From: Bacteroidales bacterium
GTDB taxonomy: Bacteria > Bacteroidota > Bacteroidia > Bacteroidales > UBA932
Direction: 5' to 3'
Length of the DNA stretch: 41,942 nucleotides
Assembly (NCBI GenBank): GCA_017501525.1
Contig: JAFVWT010000014.1
Location: 1-41,942, forward strand
Below are positions 14,398-22,855 of this stretch, in pieces (positions within the stretch are counted from its first letter, which is position 1; each line of letters starts with the position of its first letter). Below the pieces are notes generated by a model. It made no database searches. It had not been told where the DNA came from and worked only from the letters and a program-made list of their open reading frames with translations. Position numbers and translations under genes: made by a program.

Positions 14398-17217
14398 ATG
14401 GAATTTATTGAGATAAAGAAGGCATCAGTCAACAATTTGAAGGAGGTCTCATTGAAGATCCCCCGTCATAAGTTGGTGGTCGTTACCGGATTAAGTGGTA
14501 GCGGTAAGTCTTCATTGGCTTTTGATACCATATATGCAGAGGCTAGAAGGAGGTATATGGATACCCTCTCAGCTTATGCAAGGCATTATATTGGTGTAAT
14601 GGAAAGGCCTGAGGTGGAGAGTATAGATGGATTGAGTCCTACTATTGCCATAGAACAAAAGAGTACAAACAGAAATCCCCGATCAACTGTGGGGACAATT
14701 ACTGAAATTTCTGATTTTCTTCGTCTTTTGTATGCCAAATGTTCTACGGCATATTCACCTGCTACAGGTAAGCCGATGGTTCGGTATAGTGATGCACAGA
14801 TAGTTAATCTTATATTGAACAGTTACAAGGGGGTAAGATGTATGATTTTATCGCCACTTGTAAAAGGTAGGAAGGGGAGTTATAAAGATCTTTTCGAGAG
14901 TCTTGTAAGGAAGGGGTATACTCAGGTAAGGGTTGATGGAAATATTGTACCGATTGGGGATGTTGCGGAAGGTTTGGACAGATATAAGGTCCATTTTGTG
15001 GAATTGGTTGTGGATAAGATTATTCCAAAGGATGAGGATGAAAAGAGGGTTAGGGACTCTGTTCAGAATGCTTTGAACATCGGAAAAGGAAGTTTGTTGG
15101 TATATGAGGTGGAATCGGGGAAAGTATCTCACCTGAGTAAGAATTTTATTTGTCGGGATACCGGTATGTCGCTTCCGGAACCGGCGCCACATACTTTTTC
15201 ATTTAATTCTCCTCAGGGGGCTTGCCCTGAGTGTAATGGTTTGGGGGTAGTTAGAGAAATAGACCTGTCGAAGATAATACCTGATACATCTTTATCTATA
15301 GCTGATGGGGCAATCAGACCTCTTGGCCCCAAAAGGGAAAATAATTTCTTTTCGATATTGGAGGCTGTTGCCAAAAAGTTCGGCTTTTCACTTTTTGAGC
15401 CGGTAAGGGATATTCCGGAAGAGGCTCTCAATATTTTGATGCGTGGGTCTGATGAGTTGATAAGAGTGACAACGGGAAGTGGGTCGGATGTAATAACTTT
15501 TGGAGGCATACTTTCTAAGATTGAAAAATCGGAGGAGGATTCGGAAGGGGCAGGATATGAAAAATTTGAGAGATTTTCCTCGGAAAAAGTATGTCCTAAG
15601 TGTAATGGAGGCAGACTCAAGGAGGAGGCATTGTGTTTTAAGATAGATGGAAAGGATATATCAGAGGTGTCTGATATGGATATTTCCCAATTATATGAAT
15701 GGATTGTCTCGTTGCCCGGTAAACTCGACGATAAGAATGTGAGAATATCGGGAGATATTATAAAGGAACTTAAAGAGAGAACCGGGTTTTTACTTGATGT
15801 TGGGCTGTCGTATCTCTCATTGAACAGAACTACTAGGTCGTTGAGTGGTGGGGAGAGTCAGAGAATACGTCTTGCTACTCAGATTGGCTCAAAGTTGGTT
15901 AATGTCCTGTATATCTTAGATGAACCGAGTATAGGATTGCATCAGAGTGATAATATAAAACTTATAAATTCCTTGAAAAAGTTGCGAGATGAACATAATA
16001 CGGTTATGGTTGTCGAGCATGATGAGCAGATGATGCTCAGCGCTGACTGGATAGTCGATATGGGACCAGGAGCGGGAGAAAATGGTGGTGAGGTACTTTA
16101 TAGCGGTCCTCCTGAGCAGATGATGTCAGGGGATAACAAGGGGTATATTGGTTACACATTTGACTATCTTAAAGGGAAGAAAAGCATTTCGGTGCCATCT
16201 GTACGCAGAAGAGGAAATGGACTTTTTATAGAACTGAAAGGGGCTTGTGGCAATAATCTCAAAAATGTGGATATTAAAATTCCTTTGGGATGTATGGTGG
16301 GTGTAAGTGGAGTGAGTGGAAGTGGAAAATCTTCGCTGATTAATGATACTTTGATGCCTGTCATTAGCAATAAGTTATACAGGTCACTTTACACACCGTT
16401 GCCGTACACTTCTATCACAGGAATTGAAAATATAGATAAATTAATTGAGGTGGACCAGTCCCCGATTGGCCGCTCTCCCCGCTCAAATCCTGCTACTTAT
16501 ACAGGTGTGTTGACCAGTATAAGAAAGCTTTTTGAGGAGACTCCGGATGCAAAAATACGAGGTTTCAAGTCAAATAAATTTTCTTTTAATGTCAAAGGGG
16601 GACGTTGTGAGGTGTGTAAAGGTGCCGGAGTGGAGATAGTGGAAATGAATTTTCTTCCCTCTGTAAGTGTAAAATGTAAGGAGTGCAATGGTCGGAGATT
16701 CAAACCCGAAGTCCTTGCTGTCAAATATAAGGGGAAGAGTATTTATGATGTTTTAGAGATGACTATTTCCAGGGCAGTTGAGTTTTTTGAACCTATTCCT
16801 TCGATTGCCCAGAAACTAAAGTCTCTGGAGGATGTCGGATTGGGCTACATTACCCTTGGACAATCTTCATTTACTCTCAGTGGCGGTGAGAACCAGAGGG
16901 TCAAACTTGCCTCAGAACTTGCCCGCCAGGCTACAGGACGTTCTTTGTATATTTTGGATGAGCCAACGACAGGATTGCATCATGAAGATATCAATGTCTT
17001 GATGGGAGTATTGCAGAAACTTGCCGACCAGGGGAATACCATTATAATAATAGAACATAATCTGGATGTTCTCAAGTCTGTTGATTATCTATTTGACATG
17101 GGACCTAAGGGGGGACGTGATGGAGGTATGATAGTTGCAGAGGGTACACCTGAAGAGGTGGCTGATAATCCCAATTCGGTTACAGGGGAATACTTGCGGC
17201 CCTTATTGAACAAATGA
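14398..17217 (+). CDS. uvrA: Excinuclease ABC subunit A
   Basis: The 939-residue DNA-damage sensor of nucleotide excision repair, an ABC-type ATPase dimer that loads UvrB. Both halves are intact: Walker A TGLSGSGKSS (30-39) and SGVSGSGKSS, signatures LSGGESQRIRLA and LSGGENQRVKLA, and Walker B motifs YILDEPSIGLH and YILDEPTTGLH. The insertion and zinc modules are present. The C-terminal module CEVCKGAG...CKECNG has four cysteines. In the first, Cys276 and Cys279 remain but the upstream CxxC is Cys252-x-x-Thr255, a substitution I believe is common in Bacteroidota UvrA. It begins directly after the MBL hydrolase stop. Some genomes carry two UvrA paralogues; this one has all catalytic motifs. 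Confidence 0.97.
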   Translation: MEFIEIKKASVNNLKEVSLKIPRHKLVVVTGLSGSGKSSLAFDTIYAEARRRYMDTLSAYARHYIGVMERPEVESIDGLSPTIAIEQKSTNRNPRSTVGTITEISDFLRLLYAKCSTAYSPATGKPMVRYSDAQIVNLILNSYKGVRCMILSPLVKGRKGSYKDLFESLVRKGYTQVRVDGNIVPIGDVAEGLDRYKVHFVELVVDKIIPKDEDEKRVRDSVQNALNIGKGSLLVYEVESGKVSHLSKNFICRDTGMSLPEPAPHTFSFNSPQGACPECNGLGVVREIDLSKIIPDTSLSIADGAIRPLGPKRENNFFSILEAVAKKFGFSLFEPVRDIPEEALNILMRGSDELIRVTTGSGSDVITFGGILSKIEKSEEDSEGAGYEKFERFSSEKVCPKCNGGRLKEEALCFKIDGKDISEVSDMDISQLYEWIVSLPGKLDDKNVRISGDIIKELKERTGFLLDVGLSYLSLNRTTRSLSGGESQRIRLATQIGSKLVNVLYILDEPSIGLHQSDNIKLINSLKKLRDEHNTVMVVEHDEQMMLSADWIVDMGPGAGENGGEVLYSGPPEQMMSGDNKGYIGYTFDYLKGKKSISVPSVRRRGNGLFIELKGACGNNLKNVDIKIPLGCMVGVSGVSGSGKSSLINDTLMPVISNKLYRSLYTPLPYTSITGIENIDKLIEVDQSPIGRSPRSNPATYTGVLTSIRKLFEETPDAKIRGFKSNKFSFNVKGGRCEVCKGAGVEIVEMNFLPSVSVKCKECNGRRFKPEVLAVKYKGKSIYDVLEMTISRAVEFFEPIPSIAQKLKSLEDVGLGYITLGQSSFTLSGGENQRVKLASELARQATGRSLYILDEPTTGLHHEDINVLMGVLQKLADQGNTIIIIEHNLDVLKSVDYLFDMGPKGGRDGGMIVAEGTPEEVADNPNSVTGEYLRPLLNK

Positions 17218-17238
17218 TATTAGGATATGGCAATAGCC

Positions 17239-17256
17239 TCTGAAATTATTTTCAGA
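17239..17256 (+). promoter_or_regulatory. Short hairpin in the uvrA-nucleoside kinase spacer
   Basis: TCTGAAA/TTTCAGA (7 bp, 4-nt loop), flanked by GCC and GGC that may extend it. There is no T-tract. It might be a weak terminator or a leader structure ahead of the next gene. Confidence 0.3.
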
Positions 17257-17308
17257 CAGGTGGCTCCATTTGAAAAAGGAATTCAGGAAGTGATTTATAA
17301 TTAACAAT

Positions 17309-19009
17309 ATGAGTATGGATAAAATTGAAGTATTTTGTGAAAGTCTTGGAAAGATAGTTGAATGTACTCCGGGTGAAACACTCAGCGAGTTGTCGCAAAG
17401 AGTTATGACGGGATGTAAATATCCTGTTGTGGCAGCACTTGTCGACAATATGTTGAAGGAGTTGTCCTTTAAGTTGTATACCTCTCACACTGTTCATTTT
17501 ATCGATTATACTCATCCTGACGGTCGGAGGACTTACAATCGTTCTCTTTCGATGGTTTTGCAGAAGGCGGTGGCAGATTTGTTCCCCCAGGCCCAATTGT
17601 ATCTTGAATATAATCTTCCAAACGGATTGTATGGGGTGTTGAGGCAAAGGTGTGATGGTCTCTCTTTAGAGGAGATTCCTTTGGGCTCAGAGCAAGTCTC
17701 GGCGATAAAGCAGAGAATGTCTGAGATAATTGCTGCCGATTTCCCTATAGTCAAGACGAAGATGCAGAATTCTGTAGCTTGTGAAATATTCAGAAGAAAT
17801 GGGCAGCCTTTAAAGAGTGCCCTCGTCTCTAATATGGAGAAGTTTTTTGTTTCTGTCTATAATATAGATGGTTATTCTGATACTTTCTATGGGCCAATGC
17901 TGGAACGGACATCTCAAATCTCACTCTTTGACCTTATTCCTTATTCCGGTGGCTTCTGCCTTCAGTCCCCTTCTGTCAGTGATCCTAATCGTATTTCAAG
18001 CTACAAATATCAGGACAAGCTGAGTGCTGTATTTAAAGAGAATGCTTCGTGGTGTTCAATTCTGGGGGCAAATGGTATAAACTCTGTCAATGACGCAATA
18101 CGCAATGGAAAAAGTAAGGATATGATAGCTGTAGCTGAGGCTCTGCACGAAAGAAAGTATGCTGAGATAGCAGATATGATCTATGGCAGGAGGGATAAAG
18201 TAAGGCTTGTGTTGATAGCAGGACCTTCCAGTAGCGGGAAAACAACTACATCGAAGAGATTATCTCTGCAGTGTAAAGTTTTGGGGCTCAATCCTAAGGT
18301 AATTGCAATGGATGATTATTTTGTGGATAGGGAGCATACTCCCAGAGATGAAAATGGGGAATATGATTTTGAAAGTATCTATGCCATGGATCTTGATTTT
18401 CTGGGTATGCAGCTAAATGAACTCTTCCAGGGTAAGGAGGTGGAACTTCCCAAGTTTGACTTTATACAGGGAAAGAGGGTCTCCAGTGGTAATTTTATGC
18501 GCCTTGATAAAGATGATATTCTGATCATGGAAGGGATTCATGCACTTAATCCTGAATTAACCAAACATATTGAGAGTGAGAAAGTATTCAGGGTATATGC
18601 TTCGGCTCTGACCACTTTGTCCATTGATGAGAACAATACCATCTCAACAGCAGATACAAGGATGCTAAGAAGGCTGGTCCGTGATAATCGTACAAGGGGA
18701 ATTGTCCCAGAGGAGACAATTTTGAGATGGCAGAGTGTTCGGGCAGGTGAGGAAAAGAATATTTTCCCATATCAGGAGAATGCAGATGTAATGTTCAATT
18801 CTTCTATTTTGTTTGAATTGCCATTGCTTAAATATTATGCTGAACCACTCCTGAAGAAAATTCCACCTTTGTCAAAGGGTTATGCCGAAAGTGTCAGAAT
18901 GTTGAAATTCCTCTCTTTGGTTCTTCCTCTCGATGCTGAAGATATTGCATTTATACCTCCTACTTCGGTTATGAGGGAATTTATTGGAGGCAGTACATTT
19001 GATTATTGA
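17309..19009 (+). CDS. TGS-domain nucleoside (uridine-type) kinase
   Basis: A 566-residue multidomain protein. Residues about 1-65 form a TGS-like ubiquitin fold. Residues about 70-270 resemble the editing/SAD region of threonyl-tRNA synthetase, including a YNRSLSMVL segment. The C-terminal half is a uridine kinase/phosphoribulokinase-type P-loop NTPase with IAGPSSSGKTTTSKRL (near 305-320), then AMDDYFVDREHTPRD and DFDFIQGKRV-like substrate motifs and IMEGIHALNPEL. Such fusions are common in Bacteroidota and Firmicutes and annotated as nucleoside kinases. The true substrate and the purpose of the synthetase-like half are not established. It is encoded 91 bp after uvrA. The first ATG is used; a second lies two codons on. 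Confidence 0.9.
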   Translation: MSMDKIEVFCESLGKIVECTPGETLSELSQRVMTGCKYPVVAALVDNMLKELSFKLYTSHTVHFIDYTHPDGRRTYNRSLSMVLQKAVADLFPQAQLYLEYNLPNGLYGVLRQRCDGLSLEEIPLGSEQVSAIKQRMSEIIAADFPIVKTKMQNSVACEIFRRNGQPLKSALVSNMEKFFVSVYNIDGYSDTFYGPMLERTSQISLFDLIPYSGGFCLQSPSVSDPNRISSYKYQDKLSAVFKENASWCSILGANGINSVNDAIRNGKSKDMIAVAEALHERKYAEIADMIYGRRDKVRLVLIAGPSSSGKTTTSKRLSLQCKVLGLNPKVIAMDDYFVDREHTPRDENGEYDFESIYAMDLDFLGMQLNELFQGKEVELPKFDFIQGKRVSSGNFMRLDKDDILIMEGIHALNPELTKHIESEKVFRVYASALTTLSIDENNTISTADTRMLRRLVRDNRTRGIVPEETILRWQSVRAGEEKNIFPYQENADVMFNSSILFELPLLKYYAEPLLKKIPPLSKGYAESVRMLKFLSLVLPLDAEDIAFIPPTSVMREFIGGSTFDY

Positions 19010-19042
19010 TGCCGTTACCTATTTGCGGGTGGCTATGTGAGG

Positions 19043-20242
19043 CTATTTTTTCTTTAGCCACAATTCGGGATTCTGTTTGGTGGTCCCTTTCCAAAGTTGG
19101 AAGTGGATTTCTGCATTGCCTGATGAGTTAGTCTGGATGGAGCCTATTTTGTCTCCTGCCTTTATCTTGTCGCCGTTTTTAACGTAGACCCTTTCAAGTT
19201 TGCAGTAGAATGTGAAATATTCTCCATGTTGGACCAGTACGCACTGGTTGTATCCCGGCATGATAAGTATTTGCTTGACCACTCCATCGAAGATGACATT
19301 TGCCTCACTTCCTTTTATGGATGATATGTTTATCCCATTGTTAAACGGCATCTGTATGTTTTTGAATACGGGATGAAAATTCTGTCCAAATTTTTCAATT
19401 ATGACTCCATTGTTTACAGGCCAAGGGAGTTTTCCTTTGTTGTCCGCAAATTTTCCGGTCAGGCGGAAGTCAATCGTTGTCTCTCCCCCTTTTTCCTGCT
19501 GAGTTTTTTTCTCTTTCTCAGCTTGTTTGATTGCTTCAGCAAGAAGCTTTTCAATCTCTTTATTGAGCTTTTCTACCTCCTTTCTCTTCTGTTTGAGCGT
19601 TTGTTTCATCTGTTTTTCCTGAGCGGAGAGACTTTTAATCATCTTATTGACTTTCTTCTCTTCTTCTGTAAGGGCGTTATACTCATCTGTCCTCTCCTTC
19701 TTTGCTTTTTGGGACTCAGTTCGGAGTGCCTGTATTTTCTCTTTTTCCTCCTTTATTGAAGCTTCAGTTAATTTGATTTGGGTGGCTTGTTCACTGATAG
19801 ATTCTGAAATGTTTTTCAGATATTGCCATCTTCTCAGACCTTGATTCAAATTTTCGCTGGCAAGAATATACATAAGAAGTACTTTGTTGTCGCGATGCTT
19901 ATATGCACTAAGAACAAGCCTTTCATGATATTTTCTTAAGGTATCGAGTCTTAGTTGCAGTCGGCTAAGTTCCTTGTTCTTGAGATAAATCTCATTGTCG
20001 TACTCTTTTATCTGAATATCGATCTCATTGATAAGGCTCTTTCGTACCTCAATTTTCTTTTGGGTTAGAATCAGTGTGTTGACACTCTCTTTCTTTTTTG
20101 CAGTGGTGGCGCTGATTTGTTTGTCAATGGATGCAATCTCTTTCTCAATCTCTTTCCTCTGATTCTCCTTTTGAGAGATATTCTGGGCAAACGAGGCGGT
20201 GTGCAGTGCTAATATTGTAAGTATGAGGATCAGTCGTTTCAT
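19043..20242 (-). CDS. EnvC-like murein hydrolase activator (degenerate LytM)
   Basis: A 399-residue periplasmic protein with a signal peptide (1-19), a long coiled coil (about 21-245, rich in K, E and Q, in two segments), and a C-terminal LytM/M23 fold (about 280-399). The zinc site is lost: the HxGxD motif is NNGIN (Asn301, Asn305), and the HxH motif is EIH (Glu378, His380). It therefore should not cut peptidoglycan itself but activate an N-acetylmuramoyl-L-alanine amidase during cell separation, as E. coli EnvC does. The gene overlaps the upstream TPR gene by four bases (ATGA), indicating coupled translation. Active paralogues elsewhere in the genome would be needed for hydrolysis. Confidence 0.9.
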   Translation of the reverse strand: MKRLILILTILALHTASFAQNISQKENQRKEIEKEIASIDKQISATTAKKKESVNTLILTQKKIEVRKSLINEIDIQIKEYDNEIYLKNKELSRLQLRLDTLRKYHERLVLSAYKHRDNKVLLMYILASENLNQGLRRWQYLKNISESISEQATQIKLTEASIKEEKEKIQALRTESQKAKKERTDEYNALTEEEKKVNKMIKSLSAQEKQMKQTLKQKRKEVEKLNKEIEKLLAEAIKQAEKEKKTQQEKGGETTIDFRLTGKFADNKGKLPWPVNNGVIIEKFGQNFHPVFKNIQMPFNNGINISSIKGSEANVIFDGVVKQILIMPGYNQCVLVQHGEYFTFYCKLERVYVKNGDKIKAGDKIGSIQTNSSGNAEIHFQLWKGTTKQNPELWLKKK

Positions 20243-21936
20243 TTTCTTTTTAGGGAGTTTTGTTTTTCTGTTATTTTTTTGTCTATCCCTAAGCTTGGAT
20301 CCAATTTATGGGCATCAGACCAATAGAGAAATGCAAGGTCGTATTCTCCAAGGGCAAACAATATCTCTGCATAGTGATCAATGACATCAGCATTTTGTTT
20401 GCTTCCATTAATGATGGCAAGTTTAATATATTTCTTTGCAGACTGGTTGTCTCCCAGAAGGTGGAGAATCCATCCGTATGTGTCCAGATATGTGGGATTG
20501 TCAGGCTGGGCGTCTATTGTCTTTTGTGACATGTCCAATGCCTTTTTCAATTTTTTGCCCGTAAGACTTAGATAATATGCGTAGTTATTCAATACAGGCA
20601 GATGATCCTTATTAATTTCCAGAGCCATTTCGTAGTACTTGAATGCCGTTTTGCTCTGATTAAGTTTGAAATAGAGGTCTCCCAATGAACTATAGCAGTA
20701 TATAATCATCGGATGCTCCTTTTCGAGGAATGTCAGGATGTACAGGTATCTCTCAATGGCCTTTTCATAATCGTTTTTCTGCCAATAGGAGAGTGCTACA
20801 ATCTCATTTATTCCTTCATTTGTAGGGAACAGTTTTAGTGATTCAATTCCTTGTTTTATCGCCTCATCGTACATTGAAAGGCGGTATAGCTGGGAGATAT
20901 AGTCATAGTGAGCATAGAGTGAGGAGGGATTAAGCTCCATACTTTTTTTATTGAGTTCCAATCCTTTTTCATTTTCCCCAATGGCTACATTGTAGTTTGC
21001 CGCTATTGAATAGGTGATTGTATCTGACGGATATGTCTGTAAGAGGGCACTTATCAGGGAGTCTACATTGGGTTTGAATGCCCTGACAAAGTCGGGAGTG
21101 ATTATTTCATTGTTCAGCAAATTGATTTTGAATTCCAATGAAACATCTTCAGCCCTGATTAGTTTGTCTATGTGGAAGAAGAAATCATTTATCTGATTTC
21201 TCATCAGTGAAACTTGTGAGAGTCCGTAGTGAGCGGGTCCAAATTCGGGGTTGAATTCTAATGCGGTGTTATAGTATGACGCAGCCAATGAATCATTGTA
21301 TGAGGACAAAGCCTCTTCACCGAGGAGAAAAGCATGCTTGTCAGTGGGATTTTCATTGAAGTAGTTTAAAAGATGCTCACTGGCTTTTTCGTTATCTCCT
21401 TTACGTAGCAGCAGTTCGTATCTGAAATCTGCAGTCGTCGGGTCTGCACCCCCTTGTATGAGTTCAATTTTGTCTAAGGCCTCCAAAGCTTTGTCATATT
21501 GTTTGGCATAACCATATACCTCAATGATTTCATAGTAGTTGGATGATTTGTTAGGATTCTTCTCAATCAGCTCTTCGTATAGTTTGATTGACATTTCCAT
21601 TTCGTCTCTCAAGGTGTAGAATCTGGCAAGTGTAATGGTGTACCACGAATTTTCAGGGTTGAGGTGATGGGCTGTACTAAGATATTTCAAGCCTTTGTCC
21701 TCATCAGAATTATTGAGGGCAATCATAGATTTGTAATAAAACGCGGCGTCATGCTTATTGTCCAGTTTGATGCAATTGTCGAACAATTTGTCTGCTTTGT
21801 CCATCTCACCTGATAAAAAGTGGCGCATACCTTCTATGAAGTAGTCGTCAGCAGAGAGTTTTTCTTGTCCCCAAATCATTGAGGGAATGAAAACCAATAT
21901 AATAGTGATGATTAACCTATATTTTCTCATAATCAT
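20239..21936 (-). CDS. Exported TPR-repeat protein
   Basis: A 565-residue protein made almost wholly of tetratricopeptide repeats after a signal peptide (residues 1-23, ending MIWGQ). At least ten helical pairs with the A/G-x(3)-Y spacing can be traced, for example SLGDLYFKLNQSKTAFKYYE and YAEILFALGEYDLAFLYWSD. No catalytic motif is seen. Two Met codons (21936 and 21930) both give a working signal peptide. It is co-transcribed with the EnvC-like activator, which begins on its stop codon, so a scaffold role in envelope or division complexes is inferred. In related Bacteroidota an equivalent TPR gene lies near dut and an M23-like gene, which supports orthology but not function. Confidence 0.85.
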   Translation of the reverse strand: MIMRKYRLIITIILVFIPSMIWGQEKLSADDYFIEGMRHFLSGEMDKADKLFDNCIKLDNKHDAAFYYKSMIALNNSDEDKGLKYLSTAHHLNPENSWYTITLARFYTLRDEMEMSIKLYEELIEKNPNKSSNYYEIIEVYGYAKQYDKALEALDKIELIQGGADPTTADFRYELLLRKGDNEKASEHLLNYFNENPTDKHAFLLGEEALSSYNDSLAASYYNTALEFNPEFGPAHYGLSQVSLMRNQINDFFFHIDKLIRAEDVSLEFKINLLNNEIITPDFVRAFKPNVDSLISALLQTYPSDTITYSIAANYNVAIGENEKGLELNKKSMELNPSSLYAHYDYISQLYRLSMYDEAIKQGIESLKLFPTNEGINEIVALSYWQKNDYEKAIERYLYILTFLEKEHPMIIYCYSSLGDLYFKLNQSKTAFKYYEMALEINKDHLPVLNNYAYYLSLTGKKLKKALDMSQKTIDAQPDNPTYLDTYGWILHLLGDNQSAKKYIKLAIINGSKQNADVIDHYAEILFALGEYDLAFLYWSDAHKLDPSLGIDKKITEKQNSLKRK

Positions 21937-21993
21937 TGGAATCTTTTAAAGGATCTTATAAAAATGTTAATAAACGGTTTGAAGTTTTTAAAC

Positions 21994-22209
21994 TTAAAAT
22001 CTTCTCACCGGAACCTGACCATTTTTGTGCAAAAATACTACAGAAGAGAGCAAAATGCAAAACCACTCTTTTAGAAACTTCTTAAGAGGACTTCTATGAA
22101 TTCCTGCGAAGTGTTTTATAGAAGTTCCCAAAGGAAACTTAGATAAATTCCCCGTTTTCTTAGTCAGATAGCCCGCTATCTCCCATAAAGCCGAAATAAA
22201 AAGTCTCAA
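21994..22209 (-). CDS. Doubtful small ORF (71 codons) containing a repeat
   Basis: An open frame from 22209 to 21994 with a start ATG and no recognisable domain. Its central part, GTSIKHFAGIHRSPL, is encoded by the family-3 repeat (22129-22092). The same frame of the copy at 12851 gives a similar GSSIKGFAWIYG peptide that soon stops. It could be a relic of a small mobile or repeated element, or chance coding in a repeat. No promoter box is visible. Expression is doubtful. Confidence 0.2.
   Translation of the reverse strand: MRLFISALWEIAGYLTKKTGNLSKFPLGTSIKHFAGIHRSPLKKFLKEWFCILLSSVVFLHKNGQVPVRRF
22092..22129 (-). repeat. GGAACTTCTATAAAAC repeat, family 3
   Basis: The minus strand aligns over about 38 bp with 12851-12887 and shares the core TTCTATAAAA with 41071-41084. 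It lies in the 300-bp spacer between the TPR gene and the sigma factor gene. A separate palindrome AAGTTT-TT-AAACTT stands at 21982-21995. Confidence 0.5.
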
Positions 22210-22245
22210 AATATATCATAACTTCTTTGATGATAAAAGTTTATT

Positions 22246-22275
22246 CTTGTTGAAGCAACAATTCTGCTATTTTTG
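22246..22275 (+). promoter_or_regulatory. Promoter of the ECF sigma-factor operon
   Basis: CTTG at 22246-22249 and TATTTTTG at 22268-22275 (exact TAnnTTTG), 18 bp apart, 19 bp before the ATG at 22295. This is a housekeeping-type promoter, so autoregulation by the ECF factor itself is not evident here. Confidence 0.5.
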
Positions 22276-22294
22276 CATCTTAATATTCAGTAAA

Positions 22295-22855
22295 ATGTTG
22301 TCAAAGTCGTATTCAACAATGTCAGATGAGGACCTTGTCAAAGCGTGTGTCAGGAACAATACTGAGGCGCAAAAGGTCTTGTATGAGAGATATTACTCTC
22401 GGATGTTGGCATTGTGCTTACGATATTCTGATAACAAAGATGATGCTAAGGATTCGCTTCATGACGGATTCATTGCAATTTTTTCAAAAATTAGTTCTTA
22501 TAGCGGAAGTGGCTCTTTTGAAGGTTGGATGAGGAGGGTTTTTGTCAATTTGATGTTGATGAAAATAAGGAGAAAAGATGTTGTCAAGGAGAGCGTGAAT
22601 GTAGATGATTTCACTTGGGCGATACCGGTACAAGAGAATGTTTTTGATAAAATTAGAAGCAAAGATGTCATTAAACTTATTTCCGAGATGCCACAGGGGT
22701 ACAGAATAGTGTTCAATATGGTAGTGATAGAAGGGTATTCGTATCAGGAAGTAGCTAAGGAACTTAATATTTCGGAGGTTTCTGTCCGCTCTCAGTTGAG
22801 CAGGGGGCGGATGTGGCTGAGGAATAAAATCTCAAAAATGGAGGATATGCAATGA
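22295..22855 (+). CDS. ECF-type RNA polymerase sigma factor
   Basis: A 186-residue sigma-70 family protein. Region 2 (about 20-85) carries VLYERYYSRMLALCLRYSD, DAKDSLHDGFIAIFSKI and the FEGWMRRVFVNL -10-recognition helix. Region 4 (about 130-180) has LISEMPQGYRIVFNMVVIEG followed by the helix-turn-helix YQEVAKELNISEVSVRSQLSRGRMWL. There is no region 1.1 or 3, as expected of ECF factors. The ATG at 22295 follows a good promoter. An earlier in-frame ATG at 22247 overlaps that promoter, and another Met at 22319 is possible. The gene overlaps the next by four bases, which points to a dedicated partner protein acting as regulator or client. Confidence 0.95.
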   Translation: MLSKSYSTMSDEDLVKACVRNNTEAQKVLYERYYSRMLALCLRYSDNKDDAKDSLHDGFIAIFSKISSYSGSGSFEGWMRRVFVNLMLMKIRRKDVVKESVNVDDFTWAIPVQENVFDKIRSKDVIKLISEMPQGYRIVFNMVVIEGYSYQEVAKELNISEVSVRSQLSRGRMWLRNKISKMEDMQ

